From positions 1 to 32,478 of the forward strand of contig NZ_LIQQ01000376.1 in NCBI RefSeq assembly GCF_001418565.1: 32,478 nt of DNA, given 5' to 3'. Of this stretch, positions 8,541 through 14,875 are shown piece by piece. This DNA comes from Streptomyces graminilatus (GTDB taxonomy: Bacteria > Actinomycetota > Actinomycetes > Streptomycetales > Streptomycetaceae). Every line of letters begins with the position of its first letter. Within the stretch, counting starts at the first letter, position 1. Made by a program: the position numbers and the translations under genes. The notes below the pieces were generated by a model. It saw only the letters and a list, made by a program, of their open reading frames with translations. It was not told the origin of the DNA and made no database searches.

Positions 8541-8894
8541 TCAGGCACTGCGGGGGGTGGCTGAGATGGTCTGCACGTCCTGGATGCCGGGGACATCCGG
8601 GATGTCGGGGTGGTCCAGCCGGTGGTCGCGCTGGTCCAGGTTCACAAAGATCATTCCGTACCGAATCGCACACCGTACTGGCTGCGGCGCCCCCCGAGGC
8701 CGCCGCAGACACCGGTATGCCCTCACGTCCTCCTCGTCGTCCCGCGTCACGACGACCGGCTCTCCGAACACGGTCACCATCAGCGAGTCACCGCTGTGGG
8801 GGATGGCGGTGACCAGGTCGATGAAGTGCCAGCCGGAGCGGTAGGCGGTGGCCATTTCGCGGCGGAAGGAACGATCATCGGGTGGAGTCGTCAT
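8541..8894 (-). CDS. Short Rieske-like protein without cluster ligands
   Basis: The product has 117 residues. The run GWHFIDLVTA, then LMVTVFGEPVVVTRDD, VRAYRCL and YGMIFVNLD follows the pattern of the Rieske domain of ring-hydroxylating oxygenase large subunits. There the C-x-H-R-G and C-x2-H pairs bind a 2Fe-2S cluster. Here the first box reads CLRRPRG (62-68) and a single Cys75 stands near the second; neither ligand His is present and the catalytic domain is absent. If the resemblance is real, this is a degenerate or repurposed domain that cannot hold a normal cluster. The ATG at 8894 lies one base after the stop of the small secreted peptide gene (TGACATG), so the two are translationally coupled. 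Confidence 0.65.
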   Translation of the reverse strand: MTTPPDDRSFRREMATAYRSGWHFIDLVTAIPHSGDSLMVTVFGEPVVVTRDDEEDVRAYRCLRRPRGAPQPVRCAIRYGMIFVNLDQRDHRLDHPDIPDVPGIQDVQTISATPRSA

Positions 8895-8895
8895 G

Positions 8896-9114
8896 TCATT
8901 CCCAAACGCTGTCAAACGGACCGATGGGAGACTTCGCGACACTGCTACCGGCAACCACGGAATGCGTGCCCAGCGGCGGCCAGGTACTGTCCGCCTTACT
9001 GTCACCGTGCGTACCGGACAGGCCACTCACTGCCCCGAAGGTCGCAACGGCAGAGAAGGCGGCGACAAGCACCCAGCGAAGCATTCTCTTACGCATAATC
9101 GGCTTCGTCCTCAC
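8896..9114 (-). CDS. Small secreted peptide with DSTW/DSVW motifs
   Basis: The product has 72 residues. A basic start (MRTKPIMRKR) and the hydrophobic run LRWVLVAAFSAVATFGAVSG form a Sec-type signal peptide. The remaining 40 residues are small and polar, and contain the related tetrapeptides DSTW (42-45) and DSVW (68-71), the second one residue before the C-terminus. There are no cysteines. The GTG at 9114 has AGAGGG eight bases upstream, a better site than for the in-frame ATG at 9096. It is the first gene of a two-gene unit with the Rieske-like gene and is divergent from a LuxR-type regulator. That context suggests a signal or regulated secreted peptide, but no family is known to me. Confidence 0.7.
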   Translation of the reverse strand: MRTKPIMRKRMLRWVLVAAFSAVATFGAVSGLSGTHGDSKADSTWPPLGTHSVVAGSSVAKSPIGPFDSVWE

Positions 9115-9194
9115 TTGAAGGTCCCTCTTTCCCCCGTCGAGTAAGACGATGGCTCATTCGGGCACGTCATGGCCACACAATCGATGCATCATGT

Positions 9195-9210
9195 TCCTGC
9201 ACGTTCAGGA
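9195..9210. promoter_or_regulatory. Candidate operator in the divergent promoter region
   Basis: TCCTG and CAGGA arms with a six-base spacer lie 24-39 bases before the ATG at 9234, in the 119-base gap between the secreted peptide gene and the first LuxR-type gene. The perfect palindrome GATGCATC (9183-9190) is adjacent. Both are placed to control divergent transcription. The binding protein is unknown; the product of 9234-10217 is the first candidate. Confidence 0.35.
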
Positions 9211-9233
9211 CCCTGGGGGGTGGAGATTTGGCG

Positions 9234-10217
9234 ATGAATCGGACTAAAGCGACACATCCCCATGCGGTGACCGAGTTGTGTGAGGACGGCAGCCGTCTTT
9301 ATGCAGCCGCTCTGCGCACCGGGCGCATAGCCCGTTCGGACGTTTCGAGCACCCCGTGCCTGATGGAGTTCTCCCTCCTCCAGCCCGACCCCGACGATCC
9401 CACCTGGCTGCGACCCGTACCCCCGTCAGTGGCTCTTACCCAGCGGCTGGATCCCATAGAACGCGAGATCAGCGAGCGCAGACGGCACTCGATCGAGCTG
9501 GTCGACTCCTTCGAGCCGTTCATGGCCCTGACCGCCCAGCCGGCCGAGGGCACGCACGGGATCACCGTGCTGGAGGGCAACGACCGGATAAACGCCGCAC
9601 TCAACCTCGCCACGGCCCAGTGCCAGAACGAGATGCTCACCGTCCAGCCCAGCCAGGGCGGCGCCCGCCCCGAGCGCAGCCTCCTCCAGGGGCTGGAACG
9701 CGACCGCCCGCTGATCGAACGTGGTGTGAAGCTGCGCACGCTGTACCAGCACACCGCCCGCTACAACCCCGAGCGCCTCGCATACGTGGATCAGTTCGCC
9801 GAGGGCAAGGTGGAGTACCGGACAATCGACGAGCTGGTCGAGCGCCTCATCGTCTGCGACGAAACGGTCGCCTTCATCCCCGTGCGCGACGACCGGCAGG
9901 TCGCCCTGGAACTGCGGCACACCGGCCTGGTCCGGTATCTCATCAAGGTCTTCGAATTCATGTGGAACCGCGCGGTCCCGCTGAGCGCGGGCGCCCCCTA
10001 CGAAACCGCGCCCGACGGCCTCACCGACATCCAGCACTCCATAGCCAAGCTCCTCGTCGAGGGCCACGTCGACGAGGCCATCGCCCGCCGCCTCGGCATG
10101 AACGTACGCACCTGCCGCGCCCACATAGCCAAGCTGGCCACCGCCCTGGGCAGCGGCAGCCGCGCCCAGCTCGGCTTCCTGATCGCCCAGTCGGGGATCT
10201 TGGACCAGAATCGCTGA
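9234..10217 (+). CDS. LuxR-type regulator with TrmB/PLD-like sensor domain (paralog 1)
   Basis: A 327-residue protein. The C-terminal helix-turn-helix (about 262-322: IAKLLVEGHVDEAIARRLGM, then VRTCRAHIAKLATALGS) is LuxR-type. The middle part (about 105-250), with EMLTVQP, VKLRTLYQHTARYNP, ERLIVCDETVAFIP and ALELRHTGLVRYL, resembles the TrmB or phospholipase D-like sensor of actinobacterial regulators. No receiver or ATP-binding domain is present, so the signal is probably a small ligand or partner. The ATG at 9234 has GGAG eight bases upstream; a TTG two codons earlier lacks spacing. A paralog follows after 26 bases and the secreted peptide gene is divergent, which makes that peptide gene a likely target. 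Confidence 0.88.
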   Translation: MNRTKATHPHAVTELCEDGSRLYAAALRTGRIARSDVSSTPCLMEFSLLQPDPDDPTWLRPVPPSVALTQRLDPIEREISERRRHSIELVDSFEPFMALTAQPAEGTHGITVLEGNDRINAALNLATAQCQNEMLTVQPSQGGARPERSLLQGLERDRPLIERGVKLRTLYQHTARYNPERLAYVDQFAEGKVEYRTIDELVERLIVCDETVAFIPVRDDRQVALELRHTGLVRYLIKVFEFMWNRAVPLSAGAPYETAPDGLTDIQHSIAKLLVEGHVDEAIARRLGMNVRTCRAHIAKLATALGSGSRAQLGFLIAQSGILDQNR

Positions 10218-10243
10218 GAGCGACTGGAACAAGGAAGTCACCT

Positions 10244-11257
10244 ATGACCGAGGAGCACCCACACGGGGCCGAGGAACTGTGCAACGAAGGCATGCGCCTG
10301 TACGTCAGCGCGTTGCGCGAGGGCCTCGTTCCAGCAGACAAGGCCGCGGCGGCCCCCTGCCTGATCGACTTCGGGCTGCTCCAGCCCGACCTCGAAGATC
10401 CGCGCCAGATGCGCCCGCTGGCCCCCGCACTGGCTCTTTCCCGGTTGCTGCGCGAGTGCGCGGAGGACACGGCCAGGAAACGGCGGCAAGAGGCACTGCT
10501 GGCCGAAGCGTTCGAGCCGCTCATGCGCGTCGACGTCCCGGACGCGGCGGCCGAAACACCCGTGATCAGCGTCCTCAGCGGCTTCGACCGGATCAACCTG
10601 GTCATCACCCGAACCATGGCCGACGCCACCGGTGAACTCCTGGCCATCCAGCCCCACACGGGCACCCCCACCACGACCCTGGCCAACCTGGACCGCGACC
10701 AGGCCCTCCTCGACCGGGGCGCCCGGCTCCGCACTCTTTACCAGCACACGGTCCGCCACTCCCCAGCCGTCCGTGCCCGCTACGAACAGCTGAAGGGCGA
10801 TGCCGAGGCCCGCTCCCTGGACGAACTCACCGACCGGCTCCTCGTCATCGACCGGACCGTCGCGTTCATCCCCGCCAGCGAGGACCGTTCCCTCGCCCTT
10901 GAGGTCCGCCACCCAGCCCTCGTGCACTACTTCGTCACAGCCTTCGAGCGGCTGTGGAGCCTGGCCACCCCGATGTACCCCCGGGCGCTCCAGCCCCCGA
11001 CCGTGAACGGCGTCACCCCCCGCCAACGAGCCATCGCCGCCCTGCTCGTCGAAGGGCACACCGACGCAACCGTCGCCGCCCGCCTCGGCATGAACATCCG
11101 TACCGCCCGTGTCCACATCGCCAAGCTCGCCGCCGTCCTCGGCAGCCAGAGCCGCGCCCAGCTCGGTTACCTCATCGGGCAGTCGGGGATCCTGGAGCCG
11201 GAACAGCCTCAGGGCGGTCAGCGAGCTCCGGAGCCGACATCGGCGCCGGAAGGCTGA
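10244..11257 (+). CDS. LuxR-type regulator with TrmB/PLD-like sensor domain (paralog 2)
   Basis: A 337-residue protein collinear with its upstream neighbour. The N-terminal motif TEEHPHGAEELCNEGMRLYVSA, the sensor segments ELLAIQP, ARLRTLYQHTVRHSP and DRLLVIDRTVAFIP, and the LuxR helix-turn-helix near 275-325 (IAALLVEGHTDATVAARLGM) all align by eye. The ATG at 10244 has AAGGAAG six bases upstream, 26 bases after the preceding stop, so the pair is very likely one operon and a tandem duplication. It has an extra Pro/Gln/Glu-rich tail of about 20 residues. The last 86 bases overlap the 3' end of the convergent third paralog. Confidence 0.88.
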   Translation: MTEEHPHGAEELCNEGMRLYVSALREGLVPADKAAAAPCLIDFGLLQPDLEDPRQMRPLAPALALSRLLRECAEDTARKRRQEALLAEAFEPLMRVDVPDAAAETPVISVLSGFDRINLVITRTMADATGELLAIQPHTGTPTTTLANLDRDQALLDRGARLRTLYQHTVRHSPAVRARYEQLKGDAEARSLDELTDRLLVIDRTVAFIPASEDRSLALEVRHPALVHYFVTAFERLWSLATPMYPRALQPPTVNGVTPRQRAIAALLVEGHTDATVAARLGMNIRTARVHIAKLAAVLGSQSRAQLGYLIGQSGILEPEQPQGGQRAPEPTSAPEG

Positions 11258-12326
11258 GCGCACCGCCGCCCGGGCCTGCGATGCCCGGCGGCCCGTCCAG
11301 CCCTGCCTGCGCGATCCGCACCCCCAACTGGGTCCGGCTCGCCGCCCCCAGGGTCTCCGAGAGCCGTGCGATGTGCGCCCGGCACGTTCGTACGCTGATG
11401 CCCAGCCGTTCCGCGACCACCGCGTCCTGGTGGCCCTCCGCGAGCAGAGCGGCGATGGACCGCTCCCGGTGCGAGATGCCCTCGATGCCGGTGTCGGGGA
11501 GGTCGGCCGTCAGCGGGACCGCCAGCCGCCACAGGCGGTCGAAGACCGTGCCGAGATACGCGACCAGCGCCGGGTGGCGGATCTCCAGGGCGACCGTACG
11601 GTCCGCGTTCGCCGGGATGAAGGCCACCGTGCGGTCGAAGAGGATCAGCCGCTCGACCACCTCGTCGAGGGTGCGCGCCTCGGCGGCTCCGCCCACCAGT
11701 TCCAGGTAGTTGAGCAGTCCCTGGCCGTGCCGGGCCACATGGTTGTACAGGCCGCGCATCCGCACACCGCGTCCGCGCAGTTCGAGTGCCCGGTGCAGGC
11801 CCTCGGAGAGTTCGTACTCGCGGCGGATGCCGCCCGGCTGCACGGTGAGCACCTCGGTGGTGCACGCCTGGGTCGCCTCGTCCATCGCCGTCTGGATCCG
11901 GGTGAGCCCGTCCAGGACCCGCAGGGCAGCGCCCTCACCGGAACCGGAACCCGAGCCGCAACCGGAGCCGCCGCCAGAAGCCTCACCGGCACCGGATCCA
12001 CAGCCGACGCGCCGGCTCTGCCCGCCGAGGGCGGTGTACCGCTCGAAGGCCTCCACCGCCGAGCCCACCCGGCCCTGGCTCGCGCTGACCTCGTCGTAGA
12101 CACCGCGCAGCAGCCGGGTCATGACCTCCTGCGGGGAGGTCGGCACCAGCCAGGCCATGTCGTCGGGGTCGGGGTGCAGCAGGGCGAGTTCGAGCAGGCA
12201 CGGCACCGCCCCCGCGTCCTCGCGCCGCACCCGGCCCCGCCGTACGGCCCGGGAGTACACGCGCTCCCCGGCCTCGCACAGTCGGTCAGCACCGTGTGGA
12301 TGCTCGTCCGTCCTGTGCCCGGCCAT
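11172..12326 (-). CDS. LuxR-type regulator with TrmB/PLD-like sensor domain (paralog 3)
   Basis: A 384-residue third member of the set, on the opposite strand. It shares DEHPHGADRLCEAGERVYS at the N-terminus, VLTVQPGG, VRMRGLYNHVARHGQ and ERLILFDRTVAFIP in the sensor, and a LuxR helix-turn-helix (IAALLAEGHQDAVVAERLGI, then VRTCRAHIARLSETLG). Two things set it apart. A Gly/Ser/Cys-rich insert (about residues 105-130) is built from short repeats and sits just before the sensor; and a Pro/Gly/Ala tail of about 40 residues overlaps the neighbour's gene. The ATG at 12326 was chosen by alignment with the paralogs; its ribosome binding site is weak. Confidence 0.87.
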   Translation of the reverse strand: MAGHRTDEHPHGADRLCEAGERVYSRAVRRGRVRREDAGAVPCLLELALLHPDPDDMAWLVPTSPQEVMTRLLRGVYDEVSASQGRVGSAVEAFERYTALGGQSRRVGCGSGAGEASGGGSGCGSGSGSGEGAALRVLDGLTRIQTAMDEATQACTTEVLTVQPGGIRREYELSEGLHRALELRGRGVRMRGLYNHVARHGQGLLNYLELVGGAAEARTLDEVVERLILFDRTVAFIPANADRTVALEIRHPALVAYLGTVFDRLWRLAVPLTADLPDTGIEGISHRERSIAALLAEGHQDAVVAERLGISVRTCRAHIARLSETLGAASRTQLGVRIAQAGLDGPPGIAGPGGGALSLPAPMSAPELADRPEAVPAPGSPTAR

Positions 12327-12797
12327 CACACCGTCCCACCGCTGGTTCCAGCACTTCGCAGCGCCACTATGCGCGGCCCGGGACGTGGTCCGCAACACAG
12401 CCAGGTCCGTCACGCCTCCTAATTCCAGCATTATGTCTGCTTTCGCCACCCCTCCGCCCATGCCCCTGCAACAAGCTGACGGTGGTGGGGCGTTGCTCGC
12501 AGAGGCATTGTTGACAGTGCTTCCAAGAGGGCGAGACGGGGGCGCCGCAAGGCGTGAAACGGGGGAACGCCCGAAGCAGCCCCGGCCGGGTGGTCCCCAT
12601 CCGGCCGGGGCCGAGCCGACAGCCCGCCCGCCAACACCTGGACGGGCGGAATCCCGCGGGACCGATCGCCCATTGGTGTGCGCATACGAATGACGAAGGT
12701 GCGCACCGGTGCGACCAGATGGGATGCCAGGCAACCGTCTGACAGCACAAGACCTGCGAACACACCAGCAGGGAACAAGGACACAGAGGGACTGAGC
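12327..12797. other. Divergent control region between two LuxR-type genes
   Basis: No convincing gene is seen in these 471 bases. A hairpin, GCCCCGGCCGG (12579-12589) with CCGGCCGGGGC (12601-12611), has an 11-base loop; it may act as a terminator or leader element. Two overlapping perfect palindromes lie at 12698-12713 and are listed separately. TTGACA occurs near 12509 but no matching -10 box was found. The region probably holds promoters for both flanking regulators. Confidence 0.5.
12698..12713. promoter_or_regulatory. Overlapping palindromes, candidate operator
   Basis: GGTGCGCACC (12698-12707) and CGCACCGGTGCG (12702-12713) are both perfect palindromes and share six bases. They end 84 bases before the GTG of the small LuxR gene, within promoter range. 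Overlapping dyads of this kind often bind two dimers. Which protein binds is not known. Confidence 0.4.
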
Positions 12798-13061
12798 GTG
12801 CAGGAAAATACCGAACCGTATCAGGCTGCCAGAAATTTTCAATCGGCATCAGAGATTCCCGATTTCGATCTGTTGACGAGCCGGGAGAGACAGGTCCTCT
12901 CGCTTCTTGCTGGCGGTCCGTCGAATCGCGTAATCGCCAGAAAGCTTGGCATAGCCGAACGAACAGTAAAGGCTCACCTGACAAATCTGATGCGAAAACT
13001 CGGAGTGGAATCACGACTCGAAGCGGCCCTGATATCCAACCTGCATGGCAAAGCGCTCTAG
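12798..13061 (+). CDS. Single-domain LuxR-type regulator
   Basis: An 87-residue protein that is little more than a LuxR-type DNA-binding domain (about 24-82: LLTSRERQVLSLLAGG, NRVIARKLGIAERTVKAHLT, NLMRKLGVESRLEAAL). No sensor or receiver domain is fused, so it must be controlled by its own level or a partner. The GTG at 12798 has AGAGGG seven bases upstream; longer frames would begin inside the operator region. The gene is markedly less GC-rich than its neighbours, with codons such as AAA, AAT and ATA that Streptomyces rarely uses, a sign of acquisition. It lies 148 bases upstream of the secreted peptide gene in the same direction and is the obvious candidate activator. Confidence 0.88.
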   Translation: MQENTEPYQAARNFQSASEIPDFDLLTSRERQVLSLLAGGPSNRVIARKLGIAERTVKAHLTNLMRKLGVESRLEAALISNLHGKAL

Positions 13062-13141
13062 ACCTTGAAATACTGCCCTTAGGGGCAATGCCCGAAAGTC
13101 CAATGGGAAATCTCCTCGCTCTGCGGAAATGTAGTTCCTGT

Positions 13142-13160
13142 CAGCCGGGAAGGCCGGCTG
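13142..13160 (+). promoter_or_regulatory. Leader hairpin upstream of the secreted peptide gene
   Basis: CAGCCGG (13142-13148) and CCGGCTG (13154-13160) form a 7-bp stem with a five-base loop. A smaller hairpin, TGCCC and GGGCA, lies at 13074-13087, just after the regulator's stop, and may end that transcript. The larger one is 50 bases before the peptide's ATG and could stabilise or regulate its mRNA. Confidence 0.35.
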
Positions 13161-13209
13161 CGGGCCGCGCTACGAGCAGCACGGCCGAACGGAATTACGG
13201 GGAGGAACC

Positions 13210-13635
13210 ATGCGCAAGAAGACGCGCATCATCGCCACTTCAGTGGCAGCCGCAGTAGCCCTTGGTATCGCCGCACCCGCGGCGTCGGCCGTTACGGCCC
13301 ATCCGACTGGCGCCCCCGTCGCGGCGGTGCACAGTGCCACGACGACGTCGGCCACGGTGGAGTTTTACCCCGAGGTCGAACTCAGCTCCGAGGCTGAGGC
13401 CAAGGCTGAAGGGCAGCGAGTCGCCCTGGGCAGGCTCGGGGCGCTGCAGAGGCTGCTGGAGAAGAGTAAGCCGCTCTTCAAGGCGGCAGTGAAGGCCGCG
13501 AAGCGGGGTGCAGTCGCCTTCAACAACTGGGTCAACAGCCTCTCGAACTTCAATCCGGTGAAGTGGGCGATCAAGGGATCTCCGGGCTTTGTCGTCCAGG
13601 AGCTCATAGAATGGCTGGCTAACCAGGTCATCTGA
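13210..13635 (+). CDS. Secreted cationic peptide precursor, bacteriocin-like
   Basis: The product has 141 residues. A Sec signal peptide (MRKKTRIIATSVAAAVALGI, then AAPAASA) predicts cleavage after residue 27. A Thr/Ala/Pro spacer follows, then an acidic stretch (about 51-68: EFYPEVELSSEAEAKAEG). The C-terminal 73 residues are strongly basic and amphipathic: KPLFKAAVKAAKRGAVAF, then NNWVNSLSNFNPVKWAIKG, then FVVQELIEWLANQVI, with Trp at 107, 119 and 135 and no Cys. An acidic pro-region before a basic, Trp-containing helical peptide is typical of antimicrobial precursors. The C-terminal part recalls the Lys/Trp-rich helices of aureocin A53-like bacteriocins in pattern, though not by proven homology. 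The start has a strong GGGAGGA. Transporter genes follow, so a bacteriocin or other membrane-active peptide is the best guess. Confidence 0.75.
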   Translation: MRKKTRIIATSVAAAVALGIAAPAASAVTAHPTGAPVAAVHSATTTSATVEFYPEVELSSEAEAKAEGQRVALGRLGALQRLLEKSKPLFKAAVKAAKRGAVAFNNWVNSLSNFNPVKWAIKGSPGFVVQELIEWLANQVI

Positions 13636-13645
13636 TTCGAACAAT

Positions 13646-13681
13646 CGGAGTTCCTCCCGAACGTTTTCGGGAGGAACTCCG
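13646..13681 (+). terminator. Intercistronic hairpin after the peptide gene (partial terminator)
   Basis: CGGAGTTCCTCCCGAA (13646-13661) and TTCGGGAGGAACTCCG (13666-13681) form a perfect 16-bp stem with loop CGTT, beginning ten bases after the peptide stop. No U-tract follows and the next gene begins 17 bases later. It probably lets only part of transcription pass, giving much more peptide than transporter message, and may protect the peptide mRNA from 3' decay. Confidence 0.85.
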
Positions 13682-13698
13682 TTCCACGAGGGAGACGA

Positions 13699-13965
13699 GT
13701 GAAGAAGTCGCGCGGCCAGATAGTGGCAGACAATATGTGGGGATCAGCGGCACTCTTCGTCTGTGCTGCGTTCGTTTCATTCAATCTGCTCCACACCGAT
13801 AGCGCAAGAGCGGCTGGATGGATCTTCTATTTCTGCGGCTGGATCCCCCCGACCGCCATGACGATCCGGTGTCTGGCGAAACATCAAAAACCCGGCGTCG
13901 GCGGCGCATTTTCAATCGGATTGCTCATACTCTCCGGCTTCTTCTTCTGGTTGAACCATGGCTGA
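13699..13965 (+). CDS. Small membrane protein, putative immunity or transport partner
   Basis: The product has 88 residues with three hydrophobic segments (about 14-30, 38-56 and 68-86). It starts with a basic MKKSRGQ and has the loop RCLAKHQKPGVGG, consistent with a small integral membrane protein. The GTG at 13699 has GGGAG four bases upstream. It overlaps the ABC ATPase gene by eight bases, so it is co-translated with the transporter. No family was recognised. Small membrane proteins next to bacteriocin precursors commonly give self-protection, which is the working guess here; an accessory transporter subunit is the alternative. Confidence 0.75.
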   Translation: MKKSRGQIVADNMWGSAALFVCAAFVSFNLLHTDSARAAGWIFYFCGWIPPTAMTIRCLAKHQKPGVGGAFSIGLLILSGFFFWLNHG

Positions 13966-14875
13966 TTGCGAGGAGACCCTTCCGCTCTTGGCTGCACATG
14001 GCCTCGCCAAGGAATTCTGTGGCCACCCCGTACTGTCAGACATCTCTCTAGACTTGCCTGCGTTTACGGTTACTGGTCTCCTTGGTGCGAATGGGGCGGG
14101 AAAAACCACGGCAATCCGAATGATGCTCGGTCTCCTACGCGGCCGTGGCGAGACACTTTTCATGGGTCGCTCTCTGGTGCAGTGGCGGTCCCCCGCAAGC
14201 ATCGTTGGAGCAGTTCTCAGTGGTGTTTCCGGACATCCCAAACACTCGGTTCAGGCACACTTGAAAATGGTGGCTTCCGGAGCCGGGGTACCCGGCAGAC
14301 GCGTGGCCGAAGTGCTGAATCAGGTCGGAATGCTGGAAGCCGCAGGGCTGCGCCTCGGGCGTTTGTCACTCGGCATGGCCCAACGCGTGGGAATCGCACA
14401 GGCACTACTTGGAGACCCACGCATCCTGATCCTGGACGAGCCCACCAACGGACTCGACCCTCACTCCATCCATTGGTTGCGAACGTTACTCAGAGGATTC
14501 GCCGACGAGGGACGGGCTGTTCTGGTGTCAAGCCATCAACTGGCCGAAATGGGACACCTGGCCGACAGACTTGTCGTACTCGGGAAAGGACGGATCGTTG
14601 CCGAAACATCCATAGCGGACCTTTCCGGAATCTCTCAAGGACGTATCGGGGTTCAGAGTCCCCTGCTCGACCGGTTGAAATCATTGGTCGAACAGCACGG
14701 CGGAGCACTCAGGGCGACCTCTGCGGGAGCCGCGGAAATCACCGGAATCTCCCGATCTCAGGTCGGAGATCTCGCGGCCGAGCACCACGTACCCCTGCAC
14801 TGGCTCGACGAACGGCAGGTCTCCCTAGAGGAGTTCTACCTGTCCGTCGCTGATCAGGAGTTCCAGAGACGATGA
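13958..14875 (+). CDS. ABC transporter ATP-binding protein with a TTA codon
   Basis: A 305-residue protein of the BcrA/drug-exporter type. Walker A is GANGAGKT (43-50), the signature is LSLGMAQR (136-143, a variant of LSGGQ), Walker B is ILILDEPTNGLDP (156-168), and SSHQLAEM provides the switch His. About 90 residues after the nucleotide-binding domain form the C-terminal extension usual in this branch. The pair it makes with the next gene is most likely an exporter for the peptide or a self-protection pump. Codon 177 is TTA (14486-14488), which in Streptomyces depends on the bldA tRNA. It overlaps both neighbours, by eight bases upstream and four downstream. Confidence 0.93.
   Translation: MADCEETLPLLAAHGLAKEFCGHPVLSDISLDLPAFTVTGLLGANGAGKTTAIRMMLGLLRGRGETLFMGRSLVQWRSPASIVGAVLSGVSGHPKHSVQAHLKMVASGAGVPGRRVAEVLNQVGMLEAAGLRLGRLSLGMAQRVGIAQALLGDPRILILDEPTNGLDPHSIHWLRTLLRGFADEGRAVLVSSHQLAEMGHLADRLVVLGKGRIVAETSIADLSGISQGRIGVQSPLLDRLKSLVEQHGGALRATSAGAAEITGISRSQVGDLAAEHHVPLHWLDERQVSLEEFYLSVADQEFQRR

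Noticed and set aside
12579..12611. Possible riboswitch or small RNA
   Set aside because: Only one simple GC-rich hairpin is visible; no conserved riboswitch core could be recognised.
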